64,000 bases of DNA from Bacteroidota bacterium (GTDB lineage Bacteria; Bacteroidota; Bacteroidia; Chitinophagales; Chitinophagaceae), in the NCBI GenBank assembly GCA_016706595.1, contig JADJJH010000003.1, positions 62,001-126,000 on the forward strand. The letters are read 5' to 3'. The notes beneath the pieces are model-generated. The model saw only the letters and a program-made list of their open reading frames with translations, ran no database searches and was not told the origin of the DNA. Of the stretch, positions 50,029-58,919 are shown piece after piece; the stretch's first letter is position 1, and the number at the start of each line of letters is the position of its first letter. A program made the position numbers and the translations under genes.

Positions 50029-50292
50029 ATGGCAAAATCAGATATAAAGTATTTAACTACCCAACGGGTAGAGGTACGTCAGAAAAAATATTGTCGTTTC
50101 AAGAAAATGGGCATTCACTACATCGATTATAAAGATGGAGAATGGCTAAAGCGATTCATTAACGATCAAGGTAAATTATTGCCACGTCGTTTAACCGGTA
50201 ATTCATTGAAATTTCAAAGAAAAGTAGCAACGGCTGTAAAAAAATGTCGTCAAATGGCTATTCTTCCTTATGTAACTGACCTTTTAAAGTAA
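50029..50292 (+). CDS. rpsR: 30S ribosomal protein S18
   Basis: 87 aa. IKYLTTQRVEVRQKKYCRFK, IHYIDYKDGEWLKRFIND and GKLLPRRLTGNSLKFQRKVA are S18 signatures. The Cys pattern of zinc-binding S18 types is reduced to single cysteines. Confidence 0.97.
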   Translation: MAKSDIKYLTTQRVEVRQKKYCRFKKMGIHYIDYKDGEWLKRFINDQGKLLPRRLTGNSLKFQRKVATAVKKCRQMAILPYVTDLLK

Positions 50293-50299
50293 AATCAAC

Positions 50300-50746
50300 A
50301 TGCAAATAATACTTGTTAAAGATATGGACAATTTGGGATCTGCTCATGAAGTAGTGAATGTCCGCCCCGGTTACGCACGTAACTATCTTATCCCTTTAAA
50401 ATACGCTATCGAAGCCTCTCCATCAAATTTGAAAGTGGTTGCCGAAAAAAATAAAGTGAAAGCTAAGAAAGAAAATGCTTTACTAGCAGAAATTAGTAAA
50501 GTATCAGAAATTTTAAAGGCTTCAGCACTTAAAATAGGTGCAAAAACCGGTACATCAGGTAAGATATTCGGTTCAGTTACACCTATTCAAATTGCTCGAT
50601 CTATTCGTGAGCAAAAAGGTTATGAAATTGATAGAAAGAGAATTACGATTATTGATGAAGTAAAAGAAATTGGTTTATACAAAGCGAATATCGATTTTGG
50701 TAATTCAAATATCATCGAAATCGAATTTGAAGTTGTTTCTGAATAA
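50300..50746 (+). CDS. rplI: 50S ribosomal protein L9
   Basis: 148 aa. N-domain MQIILVKDMDNLGSAHEVVN, VRPGYARNYLIPLKYAIEAS, the long connecting helix (NLKVVAEKNKVKAKKENALL), and C-domain GKIFGSVTPIQIARSIREQ. Third gene of rpsF-rpsR-rplI, followed by a terminator. Confidence 0.97.
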   Translation: MQIILVKDMDNLGSAHEVVNVRPGYARNYLIPLKYAIEASPSNLKVVAEKNKVKAKKENALLAEISKVSEILKASALKIGAKTGTSGKIFGSVTPIQIARSIREQKGYEIDRKRITIIDEVKEIGLYKANIDFGNSNIIEIEFEVVSE

Positions 50747-50768
50747 TTTTAGTCAACATAAAAAATAT

Positions 50769-50799
50769 AAAACCCGATTCGTATTAATCGGGTTTTTTT
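50769..50799 (+). terminator. terminator after rplI
   Basis: AAAACCCGATT (50769-50779), a 6-nt loop, AATCGGGTTTT (50786-50796) and more Ts. It closes the ribosomal operon 23 bp after rplI. Confidence 0.9.
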
Positions 50800-50882
50800 A
50801 TTTAGTTTTACCAACGATTTTTTCGGTGTATCACGTCTTGAACTGATTGCCTTTCATTTAATTTTTATAATATTTTAAAGTT

Positions 50883-53800
50883 ATGATTAAAAAAATACTT
50901 TTAGCAAGCTTTCTATTCCTTCTAAGTTTCAAAGTAACGCAAGCCCAATATTGTTTGCCTGTTTTCTCAATTGGTTGCACAAGTGCTGATTTTATTGATA
51001 ATTTCTCAACAACTGGAGGCATAACTAATATATCAAACTTGGCTTCGGGTTGCAATGGAACGGTACCGAACTCCTATGTTTTTAATAATACCATGACAGT
51101 TTCACAAACGCAAGGATTGTCGTTCAATTTTACAGTGCAAGCCGGCGCAACATGGTCACAAGGTTTTGGTATATGGGTAGATTGGAATCAAGATTACGAT
51201 TTCGATGAAACCAATGAATTCGTTTATTTTTCACCTTCATCAGCAACAACCCCATTTAATGGGATTATTACTATTCCTCCTACCGCCCCTCCAGGAATTA
51301 CTCGTATGCGGGTAATTTGTCGTTTTGTAACAGTGCCTACTAATATCGAATATTGCGGAACAAATTTTTCATTCGGGGAATGTGAAGATTATAATTTGGA
51401 AGTATTACCTAGCGCGCCTTGTGTAGGTATGCCAATGGCAGGTACAGTTACACCTCCTGGCCCTTTAACACAATGTGCCGGCCAAGCAGTAAATCTTGGA
51501 TTAACTGGAAATACGGTTACCGGAAATCTTACGTACAACTGGCAACAATCAACTACCAGCGCAGCCGGTCCGTGGATTAATGTTATTGGTGGTTTTGGTG
51601 GCACAGGGCCAGGTTATGCAACACCGGGATTAACAGGTACTACTTGGTATCAATGTACAGTGACCTGTGCAAACTCTGGGCTTAGTAGCTCAACACCTCC
51701 TTATGTTATTAATGTAGTTGCACCAACTTATGCAACGGTGCCGTATACACAAGATTTTGAAACATGGATGAGTTATTGTGACGTGCAAGATGTACCAAAT
51801 GATTTGCATTGGTCCAATAATCCACTTACCGGCGATGCTTCTTGGCGCAGAGATGATGAAGGATATACCGCTAATTGGTTAAATTCTACTTCAGGGTTTT
51901 ATTCACCTGCAGGCTCGGTAAATTTACATTCAGCTCGTTTTCATTCTTATGGAACCAATGTGAGTGGTGATCTAGACTTATACCTTAATTGTGGAGTTTT
52001 GCCTGGAGATAAAACGATTACCTTCGATTATATCAATAATAATTTTACCGGTTTTGGTTTTGATAGTCTTGAAGTATTACTTTCTACGAATGCTGGCTTT
52101 TCATACACACCCATAGGTTCTTATACCAATTCGCCTTCATGGCAAAGCAATGCTTTAATTATTCCTTCGAATTCTTCTACAACTTTAATCCGTTTTAGGG
52201 GTCGTGGTGATTTTCAATATGACACCGATTTAGGTATTGATAATATTAATGTACTTGCACCTTGTAATGGAATGCCCAATGCGGGGATAATCAATCCAAT
52301 GACACCTTGTGCAGGCATTCCGTTTACGCTTTCATTAAGTGGCGCAACGGTTGCAGGCGGAATCACTTACACTTGGCAAAGTGGGCCAAGTTCTACCGGT
52401 CCGTGGACCACCTTAGGCATCACCGCCGGACCAACATTTACAACCACAGTAGCTTCGGCAACTTATTTTCAATGTATAGTTACTTGTCCTAATGGTGCAG
52501 GTTTCATAGCTACCACACCTACAATGTATGCACAAATGGCAAGTTTTTATACCTGCTATTGTTTATCGCAAAGCGAAACGAATTTTGAAGAACAAAATAT
52601 CGGTAATGTTAGCTTATTTAATTCACAAAATGTGGCCATCCTAAATAATGGAACAGCTACCCCATTATTGAATAACCCTTCAGTTTTAAATTATTATACT
52701 GACTTTAGTTCTTTAACGCCGCCTACAATTTATCGTGATTCTGTATATGATGCCAAAGTAACGGCTTTCACAAAGATTGGATTTTTTTATAATGGCTACT
52801 CCAAAATTTATATCGATTATAATCGTGATGGTGTTTTTGATCCTGTAACTGAAAATGTTGGCGGGGGCGTATTAAATTCGGGAACGCAATTGATGGCATC
52901 TAATTTTACCGTGCCAGCTACTGCCCAATTTGGCGTTACGGGTATGCGAGTAGTGTATCGTGTGTTTGGTACTTCTACAACGGTTACTCCTTGTGGCACT
53001 TATCCAAGTGGTGAAACCGAAGATTATTTGATTAATATTTCATTACCTCCGTGTAATACACCACCTAATGCAGGAAATGCTACCATAAGTGATACAATTT
53101 CATGTCCTGGATATACTTTATTTATGGAAGATACCGGTCATGATGTAATCTATTTAGGCTTATCCTTTAATTGGCAATATTCGAATGATGGCATTAACTA
53201 TACAGATATACCGGGTGCTACCTTGGATACATTATCTTATGTAGTGAACAACGAATCTTGGTTCCGATTCAGAACAACTTGTAATGGAGTTTCAAATGCT
53301 TACTCAGATACACTTCATGTAACGATGAGCCCTCCTTCATCATGTTACGGACAAAGTGCTTCTTTTGGCGGAAGCTTGGATTCAAGTGATATTGGTGCAG
53401 TAATCATCGCTGATTCATTTTCGAATAATAATATCTATTCGTATATCACAGGTGGTCCGCACTTAAATAATCCAATGGCCATAAAGAATCGTACCGATAG
53501 AACCATGTTTGGTCCGATGGCATTGATGACCGATAGTACTTATAAATTAGCTGTGTATCATATTATGCGCACACCTACTCATGCCGATGCACGGGTTACT
53601 GTATTTATTGATTATAATAATAACCAAGTGTATGATATACCTCAAGAGCGCGTGTTTACAGGACTTGCAGATATAAGTAATTACTATTTGTACACCTATA
53701 TACATACACCATTATTCCCTGCCATTAATACCCCAACCGGCCTGCGTGTTGTACTCAATAATAACGTCTCGCCAAATACAGCTTCTGATACCGGCGTAGG

Positions 53801-54137
53801 GTTATACACTTCAGGTGAAACAGAGGATTATTTAGTTAGCTTCCAATTCAAACAATTACCAAGCTCAATTCATGATGTTTATGCAATTGATCAAATTGCG
53901 GTTTATCCTAATCCTACTTCAGGTAAGGTATATGTTGGGTTGAATGCTATAGAAATGACAAATTTGAATATTAGCATCTTAAATATTACAGGCACAGTTC
54001 TCGATCAAAAGCAATTTGATAAAATTCAAGGTGAATTTGTTACTGAGTTGAATTTAACAAACTATGCCAAAGGCACCTACTTAATCAAAATCAATTCTGA
54101 TAAAGGAAATTTTGTTAGACGAGTAGTGGTTGAATAA
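50883..54137 (+). CDS. GEVED-repeat secreted protein with T9SS type A tail
   Basis: 1084 aa. Signal peptide MIKKILLASFLFLLSFKVTQA. At least three GEVED domains are seen, each with a WVDWNQDYDFDE- or IDYNRDGVFD-like strand and ending in G-E-x-E-D-Y: FSFGECEDYNLEV, PSGETEDYLINI, TSGETEDYLVSF. Between them are Ig-like modules (YNWQQSTTSAAGPW, TYTWQSGPSSTGPW) and a MAM/jelly-roll region (DFETWMSYCDVQDVPNDLHW...FDSLEVLLSTNAG). The tail is type A T9SS: IAVYPNPTSGKVYVGL, ISILNITGTVLDQKQF, LTNYAKGTYLIKINSD. Extracellular; no catalytic domain recognised, so adhesion or matrix is likely. Confidence 0.92.
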   Translation: MIKKILLASFLFLLSFKVTQAQYCLPVFSIGCTSADFIDNFSTTGGITNISNLASGCNGTVPNSYVFNNTMTVSQTQGLSFNFTVQAGATWSQGFGIWVDWNQDYDFDETNEFVYFSPSSATTPFNGIITIPPTAPPGITRMRVICRFVTVPTNIEYCGTNFSFGECEDYNLEVLPSAPCVGMPMAGTVTPPGPLTQCAGQAVNLGLTGNTVTGNLTYNWQQSTTSAAGPWINVIGGFGGTGPGYATPGLTGTTWYQCTVTCANSGLSSSTPPYVINVVAPTYATVPYTQDFETWMSYCDVQDVPNDLHWSNNPLTGDASWRRDDEGYTANWLNSTSGFYSPAGSVNLHSARFHSYGTNVSGDLDLYLNCGVLPGDKTITFDYINNNFTGFGFDSLEVLLSTNAGFSYTPIGSYTNSPSWQSNALIIPSNSSTTLIRFRGRGDFQYDTDLGIDNINVLAPCNGMPNAGIINPMTPCAGIPFTLSLSGATVAGGITYTWQSGPSSTGPWTTLGITAGPTFTTTVASATYFQCIVTCPNGAGFIATTPTMYAQMASFYTCYCLSQSETNFEEQNIGNVSLFNSQNVAILNNGTATPLLNNPSVLNYYTDFSSLTPPTIYRDSVYDAKVTAFTKIGFFYNGYSKIYIDYNRDGVFDPVTENVGGGVLNSGTQLMASNFTVPATAQFGVTGMRVVYRVFGTSTTVTPCGTYPSGETEDYLINISLPPCNTPPNAGNATISDTISCPGYTLFMEDTGHDVIYLGLSFNWQYSNDGINYTDIPGATLDTLSYVVNNESWFRFRTTCNGVSNAYSDTLHVTMSPPSSCYGQSASFGGSLDSSDIGAVIIADSFSNNNIYSYITGGPHLNNPMAIKNRTDRTMFGPMALMTDSTYKLAVYHIMRTPTHADARVTVFIDYNNNQVYDIPQERVFTGLADISNYYLYTYIHTPLFPAINTPTGLRVVLNNNVSPNTASDTGVGLYTSGETEDYLVSFQFKQLPSSIHDVYAIDQIAVYPNPTSGKVYVGLNAIEMTNLNISILNITGTVLDQKQFDKIQGEFVTELNLTNYAKGTYLIKINSDKGNFVRRVVVE

Positions 54138-54161
54138 ATCTTACAAATAAATAAAATTAAG

Positions 54162-54187
54162 AGTCCACTTCGGTGGGCTTTTTTTAT
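54162..54187 (+). terminator. terminator after the GEVED protein
   Basis: AGTCCAC-TTCG-GTGGGCT with one G-T wobble, then seven Ts, 24 bp past the stop codon. UUCG is a very stable loop. Confidence 0.85.
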
Positions 54188-54200
54188 GGGGAGTGTGTTA

Positions 54201-54330
54201 ACTGGGCGTGTCCCCGATAGCAAAAAAATACTTCGTGCCTCAGTTTTTTTGCATCGGGGTCAGGCTTTTCACTGCAATCTTTTGCTCGTACCTCACAAAA
54301 GGATTTTCGTTTCAATCCTTCACGCGTTCA
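54201..54330. repeat. GGGCGTGTCCCCG...CAATCCTTCACGC intergenic repeat
   Basis: This stretch resembles a well-spread Bacteroidota repeat: GGGCGTGTCCCCGATAGC, a hairpin to GCATCGGGGTCAGGC, then AATCTTTTGCTCGTACCTCA and CAAAAGGATTTTCGTTTCAA as two half-similar arms. No gene lies here; open frames across it are by-products. Confidence 0.55.
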
Positions 54331-54366
54331 ACAAAATTGGAGGCATATTGCATGTATTGGTTTGCC

Positions 54367-56142
54367 TTACATCCTCTCAGGCGCACTCACGCCTAATAAT
54401 CCCAATCCATGAGAAATTATGTTACGTGTTAAAGTACTTAATTGCAACCTGAAAGTTTTAGCCGCATCGCTATCAGCTTTTAAAATAGAATGATCTACCA
54501 AAAAGGCATTATAAGTTTTAGCTAATTGAAAAACGTAATTACAAATCAAGGATGGATTATATTCATGAGCTGCTTGCAGTAAAACGGCCGCATATTGTTC
54601 TTGTATTTTTAGCATACCTTTTTCGCTAGATGTCATTGCATAACTAGAGGTGGCATCTGCAGCAATCTCACCGGCTTTGCGTAATATCGAGCAAATACGT
54701 GCATGAGTATATTGCACAAACGGACCAGTAAATCCATGAAAATCAATACTTTCTTGCGGATTGAAAATCATTTTCTTCTTCGGATCTACTCGCAATAAAT
54801 AAAATTTAAGTGCGCCTAACCCGAGGGTATTATACAAGGCTACTAGTTCATCATTTGTAAAACCTTCTACCTTGCCAAGCTCTTCGGTATTTTTTTGAGC
54901 GATGTTCACCATTTCGGCTATCATATCATCTGCATCTACCACAGTGCCTTCTCTGCTTTTCATTTTTCCACTCGGTAACTCAACCATACCATACGAAAGA
55001 TGATAAATGCCATCGGCACCAGGCTCACCTAATTTTTGCATAATGAGTTTCAAAACCTGCATATGATAATTTTGTTCATCACCAATTACATATACCGATG
55101 TATCCATGCCAAATTCTGTATACTTCAAATTCGCTGTACCAATATCTTGAGTCATATACACCGAAGTGCCATCACCTCGTAATAATAATTTTTGATCAAG
55201 TCCTTCATGGGTTAAATCAATCCATACCGACTTATCTTCTTTTTGAAATAGTATTCCTTTCGCAAGTCCTTCTTCTATTATTTTCTTGCCCAATAAATAA
55301 GTGTCACTTTCATAATATCGTTTATCGAATGTGATACCCAATTTATCATAGGTAATATTAAAACCAGCATATACCCAATCATTCATAGTCTTCCAAAGTG
55401 TAATGGTTTCTTCATCACCGGCCTCCCATTTACGTAATAAATCTTGCGCTGCTAACATAATAGGCGCCTGCTTTTCAGCATCAGCTTGTTCCCATCCTTC
55501 GGCAACTAAAACACTCATCTGACTTTTATATTCATCATTAAACTTCACATAATAATCGCCTACTAAATGATCGCCTTTAGTACCGGTAGTTTCCGGTGTT
55601 GCGCCATTCCCAAACAATTGCCATGCCACCATACTTTTACAAATATGAATACCACGATCATTAATTAAGTTGGCTTTGATAACCTCATGCGAAGTAGTTC
55701 GTAAAATATTTGACAAACTTGCCCCTAAAAAAATATTTCGAAGATGGCCAAAATGCAAGGGCTTATTGGTGTTGGGCGATGAGTATTCAACCATCACTTT
55801 TTTATGCTGAGCTGCTTTTACTTCAAATACTTTGTTTTGCCAGTTTGCGTATAAATAGCTGGAAAAACATGCATCATTCAATACTAAATTTAAAAATCCT
55901 TTTATTACATTAAAGCTTGCAAACAAACGGCTTCGATTCATTAAGTCTAATCCAAGCTCATTCGCAATATCATCAGGTTTTTTACCTAATAATTTACTTA
56001 AAGCAAAAGTTACTAAAGTATAATCACCTTCAAATTCGGGTTTGGTATCATTAATCGTTAATAGCTCGATGCCCGGCGTTTGCTTATATATATGTGTAAT
56101 TGATTTTTGGACTTCCAACTTAATTTGTTCAACGATTTGCAT
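54367..56142 (-). CDS. argS: arginyl-tRNA synthetase
   Basis: 591 aa, class I. N-terminal Add-1 domain to ~residue 115; HIGH motif as HFGH in SSPNTNKPLHFGHLRNIFLG; GAFTGDQ-type insert at LINDRGIHICKSMVAWQ; KMSKS region as SGKMKSREGTVVDADDMI; DALR anticodon domain at FVQYTHARICSILRKAGEIA and the C-terminal VSAPERM. Complete and typical. Likely single gene. Confidence 0.97.
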   Translation of the reverse strand: MQIVEQIKLEVQKSITHIYKQTPGIELLTINDTKPEFEGDYTLVTFALSKLLGKKPDDIANELGLDLMNRSRLFASFNVIKGFLNLVLNDACFSSYLYANWQNKVFEVKAAQHKKVMVEYSSPNTNKPLHFGHLRNIFLGASLSNILRTTSHEVIKANLINDRGIHICKSMVAWQLFGNGATPETTGTKGDHLVGDYYVKFNDEYKSQMSVLVAEGWEQADAEKQAPIMLAAQDLLRKWEAGDEETITLWKTMNDWVYAGFNITYDKLGITFDKRYYESDTYLLGKKIIEEGLAKGILFQKEDKSVWIDLTHEGLDQKLLLRGDGTSVYMTQDIGTANLKYTEFGMDTSVYVIGDEQNYHMQVLKLIMQKLGEPGADGIYHLSYGMVELPSGKMKSREGTVVDADDMIAEMVNIAQKNTEELGKVEGFTNDELVALYNTLGLGALKFYLLRVDPKKKMIFNPQESIDFHGFTGPFVQYTHARICSILRKAGEIAADATSSYAMTSSEKGMLKIQEQYAAVLLQAAHEYNPSLICNYVFQLAKTYNAFLVDHSILKADSDAAKTFRLQLSTLTRNIISHGLGLLGVSAPERM

Positions 56143-56253
56143 GCCTTTTGTTTTGCGGCAAAAGTAAGGTATGCAATGAATATTTTGCGATGAAATGAAT
56201 ATTCATGAAGTGTTGAAATTTTGTCAATGCGTTTTCTGCAAAGTAAAATGCCT

Positions 56254-56261
56254 TAGATTTG
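56254..56261 (+). promoter_or_regulatory. -7 box TAGATTTG, 5 nt from the start
   Basis: TAGATTTG ends 5 nt before ATG 56267. A transcript starting at the usual distance would begin at or within a few nt of the start codon. It fixes 56267 rather than the in-frame start at 56195. Confidence 0.5.
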
Positions 56262-56266
56262 CCCTC

Positions 56267-57298
56267 ATGAAAAATAGGTTTCTAATATTGCTGGCAATTG
56301 GTGGTTTGTTCACTTCATGTTCTACAAAATTTAATGTAGGTGCTGAGTATAAAGAGGTAAGTGTTGTGTATGGATTATTATCGGTAAGTGATACCGCTCA
56401 TTATATAAAAATTACGAAAGGCTATTTCGATGAGAATCAAAATAATTTAGCCCTTGCCCTGAATACCGATTCCTTGTATTTCAAAAATTTGCAAGTGTCT
56501 ATGGTGATATTGGATAATGGTAATCCGATAGAAACACTCACGCTAAATCGTGTGGACCTTACCGACGAAGGTTACCCAAAGGCGACCGGTGTATTTGGTA
56601 CCCTACCTAATTATGCCTATAAGTTTAAAAGAAATTTAGATGCTACAAAAACTTTCAGATTAAAAATAAAAAATTTGGATACAGGAAAGGAAATTGAAGC
56701 GGAAAGTCCGCTGATTACAAATGCACCTAAGTTTTTTCAATTTGTGAAACCCATTGATGATCAAGAAACCCTCGATTTTTCGAGTACAACTACACCTTTT
56801 GTTTTCCGTTGGAAAGGTCCATCAACCGCTGCTTTTTATGATGTAGTGATTGAGTTTCGATATCAAGAATTAGATATGAATACGATGGATACAAGCTATG
56901 TAACTGTAGATGTGCCTATTGCAAAAAGTATTTTAAGTGGCAGCGGCGAAATAAGTACTTCTGTTAAAAGCACCGATTTTTTTAAGCAGTTAAATAGTTT
57001 TGTGAGTGCAGCACCTGATAATATTAAGCGATATGTAGATACACCGGGATTGAAAATATTAGGAGGAGGAAGTGTACTGAAAACTTATATCGATGTAAAT
57101 ACTGTGCAAGGCGGAATAACGGCCGATCAAATTAAACCCAATTATACAAATATGAAGGGTGAGAATGTGTTCGGTATTTTTTCGACACGCGGACAAATTG
57201 GAATGCCGCTTATTAAATTTAATACGGCTACCATTGAATCTATCAAGAACGGGGCATTTACTCAGAACTTAAATTTTGTAGGTATTTCAACCAAATAG
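56267..57298 (+). CDS. uncharacterised lipoprotein (DUF4249-like)
   Basis: 343 aa from ATG 56267. Lipoprotein signal MKNRFLILLAIGGLFTSC; Cys18 is the lipidated residue. The body is beta-rich with Ig-like repeats: VSVVYGLLSVSDTAHYIKIT near the N-terminus, VSMVILDNGNPIETLTLNRV, then YKFKRNLDATKTFRLKIKNL. This order resembles the DUF4249 lipoproteins that often accompany TonB receptors, but no receptor is next to it, so the link is weak. It converges on ispD with only 13 bp between the stop codons. Confidence 0.65.
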   Translation: MKNRFLILLAIGGLFTSCSTKFNVGAEYKEVSVVYGLLSVSDTAHYIKITKGYFDENQNNLALALNTDSLYFKNLQVSMVILDNGNPIETLTLNRVDLTDEGYPKATGVFGTLPNYAYKFKRNLDATKTFRLKIKNLDTGKEIEAESPLITNAPKFFQFVKPIDDQETLDFSSTTTPFVFRWKGPSTAAFYDVVIEFRYQELDMNTMDTSYVTVDVPIAKSILSGSGEISTSVKSTDFFKQLNSFVSAAPDNIKRYVDTPGLKILGGGSVLKTYIDVNTVQGGITADQIKPNYTNMKGENVFGIFSTRGQIGMPLIKFNTATIESIKNGAFTQNLNFVGISTK

Positions 57299-57311
57299 TA
57301 AACCTAAACTC

Positions 57312-58004
57312 CTAGTGAATTCTAGTTGCATCGTGCTTTTGTGTTAAAACAAGATTAGCCAAGTCTAAATCAAAAGGCGTAGTAATTTTTATATTTTCTT
57401 CGTTGCCGGGCACAAGATGAATTTCATTACCTGCATATTCGTAAACACTCGCTTCATCGGTAAAGGCTTCATCGTATTCACAAGCATAAGCAGATTTAAT
57501 TGCAGCAATTTGAAAAGTCTGTGGGGTTTGTATCGTAACATATTCTTGTCGAGGCACAGCGGCATTTTGTAAATCAGTAACTCTTCGCAAACTATCCTTA
57601 CTCGGTAAACAAGGAATGGCATCTCCATAATTGTTTGCAGTTTCATAACACTGTTGCATCACTTGTTGCGAAACAAAAGGACGAACCCCATCATGAATAA
57701 AAACAATACCGGTTTCATTTTGCGGAATGGCACGTAAGCCATTTTGAACTGAATGAAAACGAGTAAGTCCACCTGATACAAGTTGTATTTGACTTTGATT
57801 TGGAAAATAACTTTCTAAAAAATGAGTGGCCTTTGAATCATGTGGCGGTAAAACAAGAATTATTTTCAGCTTGGGTTTGAATTGTAAAAAATTTTGCACA
57901 GTATAAAACAAAATAGGTTTGCCTTGAAGCTCGATAAATTGTTTAGGTATAGAACTTTTCATTCTACTTCCATTTCCTCCGGCAACAATTACTGCGTAGT
58001 TCAT
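57312..58004 (-). CDS. ispD: 2-C-methyl-D-erythritol 4-phosphate cytidylyltransferase
   Basis: 230 aa. CTP-binding MNYAVIVAGGNGSRMKSSIP (G-G-x-G-x-R-M with Lys), KQFIELQGKPILFYTVQNF, SGGLTRFHSVQNGLRAI, FIHDGVRPFVS, DSLRRV and the RQEYVTIQTPQTFQ motif, plus FTDEASVYEYAG near the C-terminus. Third step of the MEP isoprenoid pathway. Its -7 box is only 4 nt from the ATG. Confidence 0.96.
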   Translation of the reverse strand: MNYAVIVAGGNGSRMKSSIPKQFIELQGKPILFYTVQNFLQFKPKLKIILVLPPHDSKATHFLESYFPNQSQIQLVSGGLTRFHSVQNGLRAIPQNETGIVFIHDGVRPFVSQQVMQQCYETANNYGDAIPCLPSKDSLRRVTDLQNAAVPRQEYVTIQTPQTFQIAAIKSAYACEYDEAFTDEASVYEYAGNEIHLVPGNEENIKITTPFDLDLANLVLTQKHDATRIH

Positions 58005-58008
58005 CTTT

Positions 58009-58040
58009 CAAATGTAAAAAAATATTAAGACCGTTGCAAA
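58009..58040 (-). promoter_or_regulatory. ispD promoter, TTTG-N20-TACATTTG, 4 nt from the ATG
   Basis: Minus strand: TTTG (58040-58037), 20 nt, TACATTTG (58016-58009), then AAAG and ATG 58004. Both elements match the phylum consensus, so this is the best-supported leaderless candidate in the window. Confidence 0.65.
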
Positions 58041-58084
58041 AATCAATTAAGTTCGGGTTTTGCAACAATCGTATTTTTGCTAAA

Positions 58085-58203
58085 GCCATCTCTAAAAACC
58101 TGATCTACTTCGTTACTTCAATTTTTTAAATTTCTCTTTTACAACTTTGAACTGCGGGTTTAAAAAATTGAAAAGCCTTTTGTAAGAGGTTTTTAGAAAT
58201 GCC
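58085..58203. repeat. hairpin-repeat family, copy C (inverted orientation)
   Basis: GCCATCTCTAAAAACCTGAT at the left pairs with AGGTTTTTAGAAATGGC-like right arm (to AGAAATGCC, 58195-58203); the inner stem TTCAATTTTTTAAA / TTTAAAAAATTGAA is perfect. It carries CTACTTCGTTACTT, the complement of the conserved AAGTAACGAAGTAG. The apex (GCAGTTCAAAGTTGTAAA on the minus strand) is a weaker palindrome. Unlike the others it lies between divergent genes. Confidence 0.8.
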
Positions 58204-58310
58204 TCAAAGTAGATTAATTTTTAAAATTGTAACATTTAAATGAATACTGTATAAAATTTGGAATTGATCATCGTTAAACCCTATTTTTATCCTTCAAGAA
58301 AATATTTACT

Positions 58311-58799
58311 ATGAGAAAAATAGCAATCGGCCTTATGCTTATTTGTACAGTTGGTTTATCATCTTGTTTAGAAAAAGTACTCAAAAATTGTGATGCCGCA
58401 TGTGAAAATCATGGCTTTTGTGATGAAACAACAGGTACCTGCGATTGCGATATGGGTTATGAAGGAACTAACTGTGATATTGAAACACGTGCCAGGTTTT
58501 TAGGGAATTATAATGTGTTAGAAGATAGTAGCGGTACCATTAAAAACTATACCTGCATTGTGTCAAATGGTAAAGGTGCCTATGGTCCTTATGGTATCAC
58601 AATTACCTCATTAAACGGTAGCTCAATTGATGGAAAGGTTACTGAAAATAATTCAATCAACCTCGATCATGGATCCGGTGATTTTTTTAATGTACAAGGT
58701 TCAGGGAATTTAAATGGCAATACCATCAATTTAAACATTGTGTTTACACCTAATGGATTTAATCCTACGTATACTAAAATTTTTACTTTGACGAAGTAG
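58311..58799 (+). CDS. lipoprotein with one EGF-like domain
   Basis: 162 aa. Lipoprotein signal MRKIAIGLMLICTVGLSSC, then a six-cysteine EGF module: NCDAACENHGFCDETTGTCD and CDMGYEGTNCD, with the C-x3-C-x5-C...C-x-C-x8-C spacing. A C-terminal ~100-residue beta-rich domain follows (FLGNYNVLEDSSGTIKNYTC, GNTINLNIVFTPNGF), resembling lipocalin-like small lipoproteins. EGF modules in Bacteroidota lipoproteins of this type are seen now and then; the function is unknown. Confidence 0.8.
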   Translation: MRKIAIGLMLICTVGLSSCLEKVLKNCDAACENHGFCDETTGTCDCDMGYEGTNCDIETRARFLGNYNVLEDSSGTIKNYTCIVSNGKGAYGPYGITITSLNGSSIDGKVTENNSINLDHGSGDFFNVQGSGNLNGNTINLNIVFTPNGFNPTYTKIFTLTK

Positions 58800-58908
58800 G
58801 GTAGGGTTTACATTCATAGTTCAGACTTTTGTTTCAGCACGTTTTACTCTCAGTAAAATCCCTCAAACTTTTTCTTTCCACACTCTCCCAAACAAATTGA
58901 ACTTTGAT

Positions 58909-58916
58909 TACTTTTG
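58909..58916 (+). promoter_or_regulatory. -7 box TACTTTTG, 3 nt from the start
   Basis: TACTTTTG ends 3 nt before ATG 58920. No good -33 element. It supports ATG 58920 over the TTG at 58914, which lies inside the box. Confidence 0.5.
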
Positions 58917-58919
58917 CGC

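Noticed and set aside
54186..54452. 88-codon frame after the GEVED gene terminator
   Set aside because: Lies on a known type of Bacteroidota intergenic repeat and the 3' end of argS; no coding evidence.
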